Assembly (NCBI RefSeq): GCF_020382885.2
Contig: NC_058493.1
Span: 20,120,999 to 20,184,998, forward strand
DNA: 64,000 nucleotides
Reading direction: 5' to 3'
DNA from: Scatophagus argus
Taxonomy: Eukaryota; Chordata; Actinopteri; Scatophagidae
Shown: piece after piece, positions 1-13,295 of the stretch
How the letters are laid out: every line of letters starts with the position of its first letter
Numbering within the stretch: position 1 is the first letter of the stretch
Made by a program: the position numbers and the translations under genes
The notes under the pieces: generated by a model
What the model was told of the DNA's origin: nothing
Database searches by the model: none
Seen by the model: the letters and a program-made list of their open reading frames with translations, nothing else

Positions 1-31
1 GCAGTTTCATGTAGGAACTATTTTCTTTCAG

Positions 32-148
32 TATCACCACACAGCAGGAAGAGCACATCTACTCGTGGAGGAGAGGATAACTAACTTGGCAAACAAACAT
101 TACAGCTCAGCCAAAGAGGAAGTCATATCCCGCTGTCGGAAAAAATGA
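32..148 (+). CDS. Possible last coding exon of an unidentified gene (partial)
   Basis: A pyrimidine-rich acceptor ending in AG at 30-31 is followed by 38 open codons ending in TGA at 146-148. The peptide is charged and helix-like, with the tail ISRCRKK. It looks like the C-terminal exon of a gene lying mostly outside the window. I do not recognise the protein, and no upstream exon is visible to confirm the frame. A chance open stretch behind an AG is a real alternative. Confidence 0.3.
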   Translation, partial: YHHTAGRAHLLVEERITNLANKHYSSAKEEVISRCRKK

Positions 149-3100
149 AATTGAGTCAAAAACTACGCTGGAGAGTGCTTCAAAGTTTGAAGCAAAAGAG
201 TTTTACTTCTCAAAACACAGAACAAGAGAGACTTAAAACAGATCAGCTGTGCATCCCATTGTAGGCCAAACTCACATCTTTGAGAAACTGCTGACTTGCT
301 GAATTTTTCTCTACCCATTTAAGTCATGGCGTGCACGAGATGCCCATGTAGGGTGTTGACACATGCAAGACATGCACCTGTAGCACCCAACGGTATCAGA
401 ATGGGCGTGTTTCTAATGTGTGTTGTTAATTTGGTGGCCGTCAAAAGGTGGTAAACTGTCGGTCATATCTTGGTCAAAGCTATCATGCGAATGTCCACTG
501 GAGCTTCTCAGAGAGGCTCCAGTTACATTTCTTCAGCATACCTCACTGCTTTCCTTTAATAATGCAATTTTAACACATTGATTATATAAGTTGGCATTTG
601 ATATATGTTGGAATATATCGTCGTATGGAGTACATTTTTGAAGTAAATTTTAATATACTTTATAATGTAGTTTTATTACTGAATACATTCTGGGATATTT
701 CGTGATATTGAACACATTATTGAATACATTCAAATTTATCTTATATCGTAATGTGTTGTGTTGTATGGTAATAACATAGTAATAATAATGGAATAAAGTG
801 TGTTTATTGAAGTCTAAAACTATACTGCCCACAAATGTGAGTAGATGCATGCTTAATTCTGCACAATGATACAGTTTAGTTCAGTAGAAACTAATCGCAA
901 GGTCTGTGCTCACAATTTCTGGAACGAGACATGGCTTTTCAAAGTTTTTCAAATTTAGTTTTTGGCACAAAACAAAACAAGTGGCATTTAGTTCCACTGC
1001 ATTTGAGAGAAGAGATTTCTGTACAATTAATATCTCCATGCTCTGACACTCACACCTAAATAATCTAGAAAAAAAATATGTTAAACTCTGCAAAAAAAAA
1101 AATATGTATTTTTGATTTTTAGGTGAACTTTCCCGTTAAATAAGCAAATATTGATAAAGTAAGCAAGTAGCCGTTAAAACATAGCATAGGAAGGAGTTTC
1201 TTAAAACAAAACTGTCGTCCGCCAGTATTTTTTATTTTTGTTCTATTTTTCTGAGATTTTTATGGCTGTCAACCTTTGGGTATGGGTGTGAATTCAGTAA
1301 AGTCCATAAGTCCAGCAGAAAAGAATTTAATTTAGTAAAATGTAGAAATGTTTTTAATGACTCAGAAAGACACAGTTATGATGTTTGTTAGTGTTGTGAA
1401 TGATTTTTAATAATAACAAAAGCATAAATGCTCACTTGATATTATGAAAATTAATTGTCACAACAACATCTCAACTCCAAAACTGCTTCTGTTTCTGTTC
1501 TATACTTAATGGTGATCAATTTCTAAAAGACAGTAGTCACTTACAAATAAAGCCAGTTAGTTGTTATTGTTTTTTTCATGTTCATATTTTTCTCCTTATA
1601 GTGGCTACAAACTAAAATGACCAAGGAAATCGAGAAGTCAGAATTGAAAATAGCATATTTTGGAGGTGTGATTAAAATATATGTCTTTGCTGCACTGAAT
1701 GTTTTTTCTTCATTATTTTAGTTATTTTACATTTCTACCGTGTCTTATGTGTCTTGTACGCAAATATCTTAATTCATGGAGTAACTGGTAACCGAAGCTG
1801 TCAGATAAATGTATTCAGGTAAAAAGTACAATATTTCCTTCTGAAATGTAATGGAGTAGATCTAGAAATTACCATACAAAGACAAGACTAAAGTAAAGCA
1901 CAAGTACCTAAAATTTGTACTTAAATACAAAACCCATCCTTAGCTACGTTTTGATGAACGTTGGTACTAACTGAAGAATGGATACAAATAAGAAATTTGT
2001 AAATTTACTAATTTTGTATTCATACAAGTTGCATTAACTTTTAAGTGACTGATAAACAAAATGGTTTTTTTGGGGGGGGGGATTACTCCATTAGCATGAC
2101 TCAGACTTTTGAAAAAGATATAATTCAGCGCTCATCAGATGTCCCAAACCTGCCAAATGTGACATCCCTACAATGACACAAATGTCGAAATCCTCTAAGG
2201 CTGCTCATGCGTATTTACAGTCATGTTCTGGCCCAGTGACACAAAAAAATTCAGATCTTTAAAACCACATGGAGCCAGAACTGACAAATTAGATTTCCTC
2301 AATGTTTACCAAACGAGCGACACTGCCATCTACTGGTGTACAGGGGCTATTGCATCACCATATCATTATAATGAATGCATCTTAAATAGAGTTTGAGACC
2401 ACAACAGAGCAGTTAGCTAACAAGGAAAAGCACAACACCCTGTAGACTCCTTAAATGGACACTACCACCCCAACAAATCTGTGTCTGAAAACAGTCGCAG
2501 ACAAATTTCCTTTTGCGCCTGTGCAAGCAATACAGTCTGGTCAAAGCGATAAGTTGTCATGCCTCAATTCAGCTGAAGAGAGACCAGAGAGACAAGGGTG
2601 TGAGAATCAAACCACGAGCTTTTCTATCTGAGGTAAAGGCTGTAACCACTGAAAACTGAGAACAAAACATAAACGGAAGTAAACACGTTATGCTGGCCGA
2701 TGCTGGTCGATTAATTGCAACAACCTCAATGCAGCTGAAGGACCTTCGTTGTCAAGTCAAGCCAAGCTTTATTTGTCACATACATGATTTTGCAGGTATA
2801 ACAGCAGTGAAATGGAATTGCAACACTCTCCATCTGTGCAAGGTAAGGTATCTGTGAGGTGAAACTGAAACAAATTAATACCATTATTTTTAATGGCTGG
2901 GATGGGACTATGGGATGGGATAACACTTTCCTGGTAGACTGTGGTGATAAAGTGCATGTGCATGACAAGCAGATTGTCAAGTGTTTATGGCCCATATGGC
3001 TTGTGGGAAGAACCTCCTTCTCAGTCTCTCCGTCAATTTCATATCAAATTAATGCAAAAAAAAAAAAATGTTAAAAAAATGGCCAAACATACTTTAACTT

Positions 3101-4405
3101 ATTTTATTGCTGAAAGTATGTAGGTGCCAAAGTTTTTTGTGGAGAAACATGGAAAAGAATAAAGAATTAAATTTGAGAATATAAAAACTAGTTAGGTTCC
3201 TTGCTGATTAGAAATGGGGAAAAAAAAATCTGAAATAATAATAATAATAATTTAAAAAAAGATTTTAAATGCTTTCTAGCTTATTAATATTTTCCGCGTT
3301 AGAAGAAATTTAATAAAGAAGTTTAATGAATAACTTTTATTCACTGTGCTGTTTTATGCCTCTAAAGGTCAATGTTGGTTGCAGTTGATGAAAACTGCTT
3401 AGATGCAGAAAAATGGCATTTCATTGGTTGACAGATATTATGATAGGGACTGTTTCCCTTGCTCATAGGAAGACGTCTATGTTGTAATCTCACACAAGAA
3501 AGCAAGGCAGAGAGATTGTTCTTGTAACAGCAAGCAGGCACTCCTTTTTTCTTTATCTCTTGCTCTGTTTCTCCCACACACAAGGCAGCTCATTAAGGTA
3601 AGAAGCTAACTCTTTAAACACACATACATATGATATGAAGTAGCTTTTTAACCCTGACTTTCAGATGCGGATTGTAAATTGCCAAAGGTTTTTGGTTGCT
3701 GTAGGTGTTGGAAAAACTTTTAACATCACAACTGCCATTGATAACTAGTGCGGCTATTTTGTGGAGACCAAAGGAGGTGCATTCATTAGCACAAGCGTGT
3801 TTTCGTGCATGCTGTTCTCATTCCAGCTGCACACTAACAGGCCCAGTCTAGATGAACATTCACACTGGGCCCTAGGGCAGGAAGAAATTAACAGATTCCT
3901 TTCTCTGCAATCATTACTGCTAATACAACACCTGAAACAACTGCTGTGTGTTTGCACATACGAGGTTTGTGCCTTGTCCCACTTGGGGATAGAGAATGGT
4001 AAGCAAACACACACACTGTAATGTCTGCATTGCTTTCAAACGTATTAGTCATATGACTGATTGCAATTGTTTTTGGAAAGGAAAATGATAATGTTATAAA
4101 TGACCATTACATACCATGCCCCCCCCCCCCCCCACCTCCATGTTGAATCTATGGTTTAAAAAAAGTAGATGTAATGCAGGTTTCAGTGCTGCATTCACTT
4201 TTAGCAAAGAGGAACTAAAAAGGTTGTGGTTATGGTGGTTTGTGATGTGGACATGTGTGTGTTCCAGACAACTGACATGTTGCCCATTTCTCATCTTTGT
4301 CAATGGCATAATGGATTGCTCTTATTTTGTGACTTTTCTCACCTCTAGTGAAATAACAGAAGAGAAAAATAGCCACAAGACCTATGCATCTGTAACATCA
4401 CCTCA
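149..4405. other. Non-coding stretch before the GPCR gene
   Basis: AT-rich DNA with no convincing coding exon. Short open frames here are low-complexity and lack splice or homology support. A repeat-like piece lies at about 2748-2850, with homopolymer G at about 2070-2080 and C at about 4118-4132. Promoter and untranslated exons of the downstream GPCR may lie in the last part, but none can be defined. Confidence 0.5.
2748..2850. repeat. Teleost interspersed repeat fragment
   Basis: The motif order is 'caagctttatttgtcacatac' followed by 'gcagtgaaatggaattgc'. It resembles the fragments at 11445-11525 and 17037-17125: a CAAG-rich lead, then TTTATTGTCA-like bases, then a GTGAAAT-like block. Such fragments are scattered through fish genomes. 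The family name was not determined. Confidence 0.45.
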
Positions 4406-5805
4406 ATGGCTGATATGAATGCAACACGGACTCTGTCTAGCCCCAACAACTCCAGCAGCTCTTGGCAGGTGGAGGCAGTCAAAGGAGTCCAGATTGCAGT
4501 TACTCTGCTCATCTTCCTGGTGAGAAATCTTCCATGGCGCCAGAGTTTGCGCAAACTCCTAAAAACCCATCATCAGCTTGTCATTTTTATTTTTGTACAA
4601 AGATATAAAGTCTTTATTAGTGAGGTTCAACAGTGCTGTCGGGTGAATGTTTGTATCTTTGGACAGAGCCAGGCTAGCTGTTTCAGGTTAACTGACTGCA
4701 GGCTACAGCTTAATATTTATTTATCAAAGTGGTACAGGTCTTCTCGTGTATCTGTCTGCTTTTAAGCAAATAAGTGTATTTCTCCACATGTCAAACAGTT
4801 GCCTTAAAAGTCAGTCACCATGAATGTGACTGTTCCTCTTGGTTCTCGAAGGTGGGGGTACCACTAAATGGACTCGTGCTTTGGGCACTTGGACTGCGGC
4901 GTCATCGTCACCTGGGTCGCAGAGGCAGCAATGAGGAGACGCACGCCGCCAGCAGTTTCCGGATTTACGTCCTGAACCTGGCCCTGGCCGACCTGGTGCT
5001 GCTCCTGCGCACCCCCATCATGTTGGGCTACCTTATTCACAATTACAGCTGGCCGTTTGGTCGTGCCTTCTGCCAGCTGGTCATCTTCCTGCGAGGCCTG
5101 GGGTTATACGCCTCTGCTTTCCTGCTCTGTGCCGTGGCTCTGGAGCGATGCCTGTGTCTGCTCAGGCCTGTATGGGCTCGACTGCGACGCCCCACCTGGG
5201 CTGTTCCTCTAACCTGTGGCATGTTGTGGCTGATAGCCACCATATTATCTGTCCCTTACCTCCACACTGTCCCCATGGAAACAAATGAGACCTATCAGTG
5301 CCAGGAGAGTGTGGAGTTTAACATGGCACTGTTTGTCACAGAAACAGTAGCAGGTTTCATCTTGCCTCTGCTGGTGTTCTTGGGAAGTAACATGGCTGTT
5401 TTGCTCACCATTAAGCAAGCAGTGCCGCCAACACCCACCTCCTCCTCCCCTTCAACTGCCCGTAGGATGATCAGGATGTACCAAGTCCTCTTTATCACCA
5501 TGCTCCTCTTCCTCACCTGCTGGGTGCCCTATTTTGTTTGTCGGTTCCTGCAGGCCTTGACCACAGATGGTCATAAATGGAAAGATCTGCATTACAGAGC
5601 AAAACTCGGCACATATATATCTCTGTTCCTGGTGTACATCAAGAGCGCTCTTAACCCTGTGCTGTATGTGTTTGCTGCACGAGGATTAAGCCGCGCCATC
5701 AAGGCTTCACTTGCCTCCACTATAGAAAAACTTTTCAATGATGACTCCACAGAATCCATACGAAGGAAGTCACTTAAAAACTCACTTAAGAACTCACTGA
5801 TGTAG
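4406..5805 (+). CDS. Chemoattractant-type rhodopsin-family GPCR (leukotriene B4 / FPR / PTGDR2-like)
   Basis: Two coding exons, 4406-4519 and 4852-5805, join in phase 0 to give about 355 residues. The splice falls inside TM1 (TLLIFL | VGVPLNGLVLW). Seven hydrophobic segments are visible. The TM3 end reads ALERCLCLLRPVW, so the DRY motif is ERC, as in chemoattractant receptors with DRC or ERC. TM6 carries FLTCWVPYF and TM7 carries NPVLYVF. The acidic/Ser C-tail (FNDDSTESIRRKS) recalls formyl-peptide, BLT and PTGDR2 receptors. The N-terminus is short with two possible N-glycosylation sites (NAT, NNSS). The start is the first ATG of exon 1 with a fair context (caATGG). It should be a plasma-membrane G-protein-coupled receptor. 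Ligand and orthology cannot be settled by eye, so no symbol is given. Confidence 0.85.
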
Positions 5806-5958
5806 CTGAGAGGTCAGAATTTCAATTCTTCAAACTGTTATTTTTATGCATTAAAATCACAGCTTTCATCTCTTTATCAAGTCTTTGATCTTTGAAAATG
5901 TAAAAGGTGTTAAATATTACTTTTAACTGATTCACTTCTCCAAAAAGAGAGCTGTGTA

Positions 5959-5964
5959 AATAAA
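5959..5964 (+). promoter_or_regulatory. Candidate polyadenylation signal of the GPCR gene
   Basis: AATAAA lies about 154 bases after the GPCR stop codon. Confidence 0.4.
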
Positions 5965-8327
5965 ACAAAGATTTAAGAAAGATTGCATTAGTGGAACACA
6001 AAACGTGCTTTGGGCCATGTGCTTTCCTGAAGTGCACAGCAAATTGAGAAAAAGTTGAATATCATTAAAGTCACATTTGCTATATGCAGATGTAATCCTT
6101 TTGACTGATTTGACTGTAACTTGGGGCGTTATGAGTCAAATCATAGTTTGATTACAACCACTTCTGTCATTCTGCTATGTAACTGTGTGTACTTTCTGAC
6201 ATGTCACTCCCTCCAAGCAGAGATCCTTGGCAGGATAAGACTGATTAACAGGTTTGGACTGAGCATGTCAGAGGAAGATCGCTCATCGTACCAGAAGTGT
6301 AAAGATTACGGTAGTCTGAACTATGACAAGTGGAAACAAGATCATACATTTCGTCAAGCCCTGAACCAGGCCGGCTTTCTCTGCTGTCAGCTGAAGATAT
6401 AAGGACGTGTGTCATCAGTAAAACTGCATGACGAAGACTAACAAAATGTTTCTGCCTCTGTTGCAGCACGCAGAGGGCAGGGTCACGGCCGGGCATGAAA
6501 ATGAATTCATGAATCATCTTGTCCATATTTTAGAGAGCAGGAAACACCATGTTGGTAAACAACAACCCGAAATGAACACAGCATCATTTCAATGCCAGCT
6601 TCCTGGCCCCAGGATATCCATGTTGCTTTCTTCAAGATGACACACTCTTACACTTCCATGTGTTTGTCTCAGAATTTTCTAAGAAACCCGATACTGATTT
6701 CGCCTTATCAAGTATCAACAGTGACTCAGAGCTCTGTTGAGCTCATGCTCAAAATGTCCATATTAAGCCAGGTCCTAGTCTATGTATCTGGTACCAGTTA
6801 GCTGTATCTAATAAACAAATGAATGTAAGCATGTCTATAGGCTTTAGTGGACTGAAGCCCAGCATGCTGATCAGTAAGCACATATCAATGATCTCACTGT
6901 GAATGTACCACATGACGGCTTCACTATTGAAAAAAAAACAAAACAAAATGCACATCTATTCAGGTGTTGCAGACAATAGGGTAAAACTGTAATTAATGGT
7001 AGCACTTTACATTTGTTTTCTTTCTTCACTGAAATATGTATATACAAAATACATTTTGTATGTGTTTATCTAACTGTTGTGAGTCGTTTTGTACTGTTCG
7101 GTAAGTGCTATTCAAATAAACTCTTATTATAAACTATAAAAAGTCCATCCATCGTGTGTACCTGCTTTGTCAGTGCAGGGTCGGGGTCGGGGTGGGGGGC
7201 TGCAGCCTGTCCCAGCTGACTACAGGCGAGAGGTGGGGTACATCCTGGACTTCTCTCCAAGTCAATCGCAGGGCCAACACACAAAGACACACACACACAC
7301 ACACACAGTAGCCAGTTAACATAATGTGCACATTTTTGGGACTGTGGGCAAAAACCCACACAGGCACAGGAAGAACATGCAAACTCAAAGAAGGGTCCTG
7401 ACCTGGATTTGAACCAGGAACCCTATCTATATATCTACATCTATTGTCCACATATCTGTTGTAAAGTTTTTGTATTATTCATCTTACTACTAATTTCTAA
7501 TTTAATTAGCCTCTAAGTCTTGCTTTGAGGCTACAGTGCTAACAATTGCACAACCGTGCAGTCCCTTTATCAAAAGTCCCTAAACAGTATCTACTGAGAT
7601 ATATCTGATTATAAAGTCACAGTTGATGCTAGTCTACAGGGAAGAATTTCAATCATGACCGACTATCAAAATACATTTGCAGGTGCAGTATTTCTTTAAT
7701 AAAGGTTTTGTGTCCTAATGTTTGGATTCAAAGTATAACAGAAAAGTCAGATATCTGAAATTTTTCTCTACCAAAAAAAAATAAAATAATAAAAAATAAG
7801 TAAATTGCATCCACCCAGCATTCACAATGCAACAGTTTAATTATAATTTGTCAAATAAAATTAAATGTCGTAAGAAACCAAAGGCAGAAAAGGGAGGAAT
7901 ACTTATAGTCAAATGGTGTAAGCGCACATCACATCAACACAGCACAGGTTTGACTCTGGCTGCAGAACTTTGATGCAACGCGCCCCCCCCCCCCCCCCCC
8001 TTTTCCTGTCTGCTTCCTCTATAATATCAGATTTTCAACAAAAGCAATATAGCAAAAAAAAAAAAAAAGAAGTGGAAGAGGAAGAAAACTGGAAAAAGGA
8101 AGGAACAGAGGAACAACATGTTTCACAGCGTGTTATGCAAGTGGACTGCATTTTAAGGAGACATGAATGGCAGTTTTTGTCTTATTTTAGCTACCTACAT
8201 GATGTTCCTTTTCTTTTACAAAACTGTTTTCCAAACTTGAAGAAACTTCATGGTTCACATTTTTTTGCAATAATTACTGCTTAAAATCGGTTGGAAATTT
8301 TCTAATTGTACAAACAATGACTGCTTT
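5965..8327. other. Intergenic, convergent GPCR / CENPQ 3' ends
   Basis: No coding exon is supported. The stretch holds an old interspersed repeat (7140-7425) with an internal CA run, A-rich and C-rich homopolymers near 7981-8070, and probable 3'-untranslated sequence of both flanking genes. Confidence 0.5.
7140..7425. repeat. Common teleost interspersed repeat containing a (CA)n run
   Basis: The order of motifs matches a repeat I know from many fish genomes: 'gcctgtcccagctgac', a 'ggtacatcctggac' block, 'caatcgcagggccaacacac', a (CA)n tract (7286-7308), 'gttaacataatgtgca', 'gggactgtggg', 'gaagaacatgcaaactc' and 'gatttgaaccaggaaccct'. It is degenerate. Its class was not determined. Confidence 0.6.
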
Positions 8328-8333
8328 TTTATT
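8328..8333 (-). promoter_or_regulatory. Candidate polyadenylation signal of CENPQ
   Basis: AATAAA on the minus strand, about 160 bases beyond the CENPQ stop codon. Confidence 0.4.
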
Positions 8334-8492
8334 GGCTGAATTTTTTTAATCATTGCAGGTGTTCCACAACAACACAAAAAGTGGAACTGAGTAATAGTAA
8401 GACTAATATTTCCCAATCTGTCAAAGCCTCCAAAAATCTGCAAAATTGCACAAGCAACTTTTTACATATGTACATTTTCTTTTTAAAAACTT

Positions 8493-11400
8493 TCAGTTCT
8501 GTGTCAGGACAGATTTGGTGAGGTTCCAGGCTGAACAAGGTGCACCGTTGATGGGGTTGAAAGCAGGATCGAAGAGCTGATCAGCATGTTTGTGTGCCTG
8601 TAGGAGCAGTGCTTGAGCATCCTGAACGGCCTCTGATCCCTGCAGAATATCGCTCAGTTTCCGGGCAGTTTTTTCAGAGTCAGAGTCTGGAATAATTTTT
8701 CTTATCCGAGCCTGAGGGGAAAAAAAAAATAATAATAAGCACTGCTGTGTTGATTTTGTGTTTCTAGTCATTGTGGAGTGTTTTGACAGTGTTTTATGAA
8801 GTGTTCTCTGGAGATAAAAACGAAAAAAAAAAAGAAAGATTTATGTTGTAGTTGATAAAATAAATGCAGACAGTGCAGAACCACAAAGGGTTACATACTC
8901 TTTCAGAAGAAATGTCTTGTCACAGTATGATTGTTGCACCAGAGAACATGTTAAGACCTTCCTGTTAACTGTAGAGGAAGTGCCAACTCAGACAATTTTA
9001 CCACAACCTACTCAGGAAAAAAAAAGAGATCTGCATGAAATGCTTTAAAAGTAAAGCTACAACCAGCTATTGTGACATAGGGACAAGTCAAACAGATGCT
9101 AGTTACATTGGGAAAGGAAGTTTGTGCAACACTTGCGCTCACCTCTAAAGCGGTTTCATCCTTTTGAGGAGGCAGATGCAGAAGGTTGAGAATGGATTGA
9201 TTAGGTATCTGTAAGATCTGTTTGAACACAGATGAGAAGAAAGAGTAGGCATGAGTATTATTTTGTATCTTTATCTCTTCATCTAACAACCAATTTCAAT
9301 GAAAAACCTCAGACTTAGTTTCTCAAGAATAAATAAATGTCAGATTCCACCACACAGCCACATTTCAGACACATTTCATCAAGCTGTTCGACTGAATAAA
9401 CAAGAAGTGAGACTCACTTATGCCAAACAGGCTGATATTTGTGTGGATACATGAAGTTTACCACCTCGGTTTCTGGGGCGCCTCAGTTCTCATGCATGCA
9501 GTGAAGAAATGGCCTGTCTTGTCATGTCTTACACAAGTCTTACACTGGACCCTAACAACAACAGAATCCAAGAGCCGGCTTGCTTGACCGGGTCTTTGCA
9601 AACAACGACTCACTTGACTGCACTGAGATGAGCTAAACATGCCACAGCTTGGCTTTTAGGGAGACACGAAAGCACGCTGCTGGGCTAAATGTGAGCATCA
9701 CTGCAAAAAGGAATGCAGCACAATAATAACTTCATCTCTCTTATGTTGTTTTTACAATCACTAGAAACCAAAATGTTTGTGAAATTGTAACTGAAAATAA
9801 ATAAATAAGGAATCTGCTTAATTGCTCAGCTCTTACTGGAAACTTGTAAAAAGCTCATGACATTAAAAAGTTAAGCCAGAGTGGTTTTGATAGATAGATA
9901 GATAGATAGATTGCATCGAATTTGTTATGAAAATAATGGAGTCAGATTTTACGGTTGGATAAAAGATTCTCAAACAGATTTGAAAACAGAGTACCTTTAC
10001 TTTAAATGATGCATACTGCAGAACATCAGACAACAAATTATACCAAAGCATTTGTTTGCTGTCTGCAAATAAAAACATTAATCAGAATCAGAATTCCTTT
10101 ATTTATCCCTGAAGGGAAATTCTTATCCCTGAAGGGAAATTCTTAAAACGTTAAAAGAAGTATTTCTACGCTGGTGGCATGTGTGAGTGTTCTGCACCTC
10201 TTTGGCTTTCTCCTCTTCTTCCTCCACCTGGTCTCTCAGCACAGTGCATGAACGTTGTAAAGACACAGTCTGCTCCTCTGTCCTCTCCAAAGCCCTGACC
10301 ACAGCCCTCAAGTCTTCCTGGAAACCCAGACAACACAACAAGACATCATGTGGCACAACCGGAGATAATTAAATCTGTTTATTTACACACATACTATGTA
10401 ATGCCCTTTGCAAAGTAGCTGAACAACATAACAACAACAACATATGACATTATTTATTATTTACTGAATCACAGTGTTGTTTATTGCATTTAGTTTTGCA
10501 TCTAATGATTATTTCCTTTATTGCTCAATCTGTTACTTAAAGATTATCAAAAACGGCGCAAATTAATTTTCCACCAAAAAAACAATCCAACAAAACTATG
10601 AAAAAAATCACAATCACTATCAGCGTTGATCAGTACCCACATCGTCAGACCACAGTGTTTCTCACCTCCAGGGTGCTCAGAGTCGTCTTTCCAACCACTG
10701 ACTTCTTGGTTTCCTCCTGGTGGCGTTGAGATGAACGCTCCAGATGTTTTTGTTTCTGCACTGGAGCTTTAAGCTGAGCACAATGAGCAAGAAACCTAAA
10801 AAAACAAAGTTTGGGAAACATATCAGCAAAAACAACAAACTAACAAACAACAGCCACAACAACAACACATGCAACAACAAGACACAACACTTGACAATGA
10901 ATTTTTTTTTGTCAAGTAGTTAGAAACATTGATGTTTAAATTGATACTTCAATTCAATCAGACTGAGGATTAGCGTTGTGTCATAAACTTTCACGGGAAT
11001 CGTATAATGGTGCTATCATCATATATCAAGTCTTTTTTATAAAATAATGTTCAAATCAAAAAAATCAAATATAGTAAAGTATTGTTTGGATGTGCAGAAG
11101 AAATAACTGATTGTGAGCACTATTAGTATTATTAGGCTGCAAATCAGCTGCATGCTATGAATAACGATAAGCAGGTATGGAAAGAATGAGAAGGAGGTCT
11201 GGGATTATTTGTCATTCGCTTTTTAATGGCCTTAATGAGCCGACACTGTAGCCTAACATGGGAGAGGATACAAGCACAGCAGTTTAAACAGCTCTACACC
11301 TATGAATCAGGGACTTGCTCTGACTTGCATACATGTTACCATGGTTGCCAAATGTTTGGTATAAATATTTGCATAGCTTACATGGATCAATTATGAGATC

Positions 11401-13295
11401 TCTTCCTGAACAGATTTCATAATCAGCAGACAGATTTATGTACAAGATACAAGATAGGTTTATCTGTCACACAATCATACACGGTACAATATGCAGTGAA
11501 ATTCTTTATGTCCCTGCTACCAAAAAATAGGTAAGTAAAAAATTTAAATATTGTAAAATAGAACGGAAAATTATTTTGACTTTTGTGTAGTTTGACTTTT
11601 GAAATTGTGCTAAAATCCCATGTGTACCATCATAAAATACATTTGCTTTCACACCACAAACTGGTTTATGAAATCAAAACTGTTCAAATACAATCACATG
11701 CTTTGTTTCTGCAAGATTAAGAGACACTAGAAAAGAAAAATTAGAGTTAGTGCCTCACAGTTGTATGGCTGCGTGCAGCACGCCAGGCAAGCTGCTGTTT
11801 ACAAACACATCTGTCCAGACATATATAACATATGTAGTGACAGACAGAAAGCTTTGTCAATCACCTCAGAATCTGAAAACCCCAAAAACCCAAAGATAAT
11901 TCCTCTGGCCACAGATCACACTGGCAATTTGAGTAAAAACACACCCATTAGAACAGAAATTCATACCATTTAATTATACATATATTGTTCACCTGTTCTT
12001 TATTATGTTCAGATGTTCCTGGCTCTCTTTCTTCTCTGTCCCCTTCAAAGCAAGAGTTGCTCTGTGAAAACAGAACAAAGTGTTCAAACAAAGCTGATTT
12101 TGACCATGATTCATTGACAGTAATTGCTGTGCAAACTAGTTTTTTTCAAGAGGAAATGTGACGGCTGGCTTAAATAGATATAGTTGTACTTTGACTTACA
12201 CTGGATTTTTGAAGCTAACGTCAATATTTAGGAGTTTTGAAAAAAAAAAATCAAACAACAATAATTTCATTTCAATCAGTTTTTTTAATGACTGTGATGA
12301 TGTGTGTTTTACCACATCAAAATCGACTTGGCAGTACTCTCTGGCTAACATACTATTTAATAGAGACATTTTTACTTCAAACATAGTTGGACTGCATATA
12401 CTGCAGCTTCTCATTTCCTTCAGTTGTCACAGATACCAACACTAAAATAACTGGAAGTATGAAGTATAATTCTTTTTAATTTTAAGTTACTTTATTAACA
12501 ACAGCTCTGTCGCATTTTCTACCTTTACAAAGCTTACAATATGAGATTTTGTTAAAACTTTCAGAAAGGTGTTGATTTAATTATGTTTATTACTCAGGTC
12601 TAAGTGGTGGTGCTGTACTGCAGTGCTATTGAAATGTGCTTTTCTATCTATCTCTCTGACTGTGTCAATCAAAATTGAATATGATTATCTCTGTAAGAGT
12701 AGGATTTATGTTTGAGTTGTTAAGGTGCATGGGACTTTACAGGTGTGCCTAATAAAGTGGCCGCTGTGTGCAAGACAGTGAAACTCACAGTATTGATAGG
12801 TCCATTATGTTCCCCATAGCAGTGATGGAGGATCGCTGTATCATCTTCCAGTTTTCATGACGTTTGACTTTGTTAGGGACTGAAGACGAGCCTTCAGCTA
12901 TTGAGGACACAAACAGTAGCAGCACAAGAAATCAGCAAGTAACAACGTCGTTAGCTTTGTGGTTCAGATCTTGCAGTACACTGCACCTGCATGAGGTCAT
13001 ACTGTATGTAGGCATATTACGAGGTCTAACCTTTCCTCTTCTGTGCTGGTTTTGAGTGGGTTGTCTTGCTATTGTCATTGGTCTCTGGATCCTACAACAG
13101 CATAATTAAAACAACCAGCTAACAAGTTAGCAAAACAAATAAAAACACGGGGTTAACGTCAGCTGCAGTGTTAACGCTACATGATCTTACCCAAAGCTCA
13201 GTTTCTTGTTTCTTTTTGCTCTGGTCTGTTTTCTTCTTATCTTTTATGTTAGGTGCTTCTGATGCTGCCCGGTTAGAACCACGTACGGGCTTCAT
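8493..13295 (-). CDS. cenpq: Centromere protein Q (CENP-Q), CCAN kinetochore subunit
   Basis: Eight coding exons in transcript order: 13295-13191, 13091-13031, 12897-12789, 12061-11993, 10795-10666, 10317-10198, 9217-9143, 8711-8493. All junctions keep phase and give about 295 residues (human 268). The N-terminal 60 residues are basic and low-complexity. A coiled-coil follows ([28 protein letters not shown]). The C-terminus matches the CENP-Q pattern of a 'LLHLPP' block, '[10 protein letters not shown]', '[15 protein letters not shown]' and a final helix. CENP-Q works in the CENP-O/P/Q/U/R module of the constitutive centromere-associated network and helps kinetochores hold microtubules. The start is the ATG in the first exon that follows an in-phase acceptor-like sequence, so an untranslated exon probably lies at about 13.4-13.7 kb. 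Recognition rests on remembered family features. Confidence 0.85.
9889..9911. repeat. (GATA)n microsatellite
   Basis: About six GATA/TAGA units in a CENPQ intron. Confidence 0.8.
10081..10145. repeat. Short tandem-duplicated repeat end
   Basis: A block containing 'atccctgaagggaaattctt' occurs twice in tandem after 'aatcagaatcagaattcc'. This resembles the ends of fish repeats in which a 'gggaaattc' or 'gggatcaat' block abuts a tetranucleotide microsatellite. It lies within a CENPQ intron. Confidence 0.5.
11445..11525. repeat. Teleost interspersed repeat fragment
   Basis: 'tacaagatacaagataggtt' is followed by 'atctgtcacacaatcatac' and 'gcagtgaaattctttatgtc'. It is related in layout to 2748-2850 and 17037-17125, and lies in a CENPQ intron. 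Confidence 0.5.

Noticed and set aside
6121-6640. Short plus-strand open frames after the GPCR
   Set aside because: No start context, no splice partners and no family features. They lie beyond the likely GPCR polyadenylation site.
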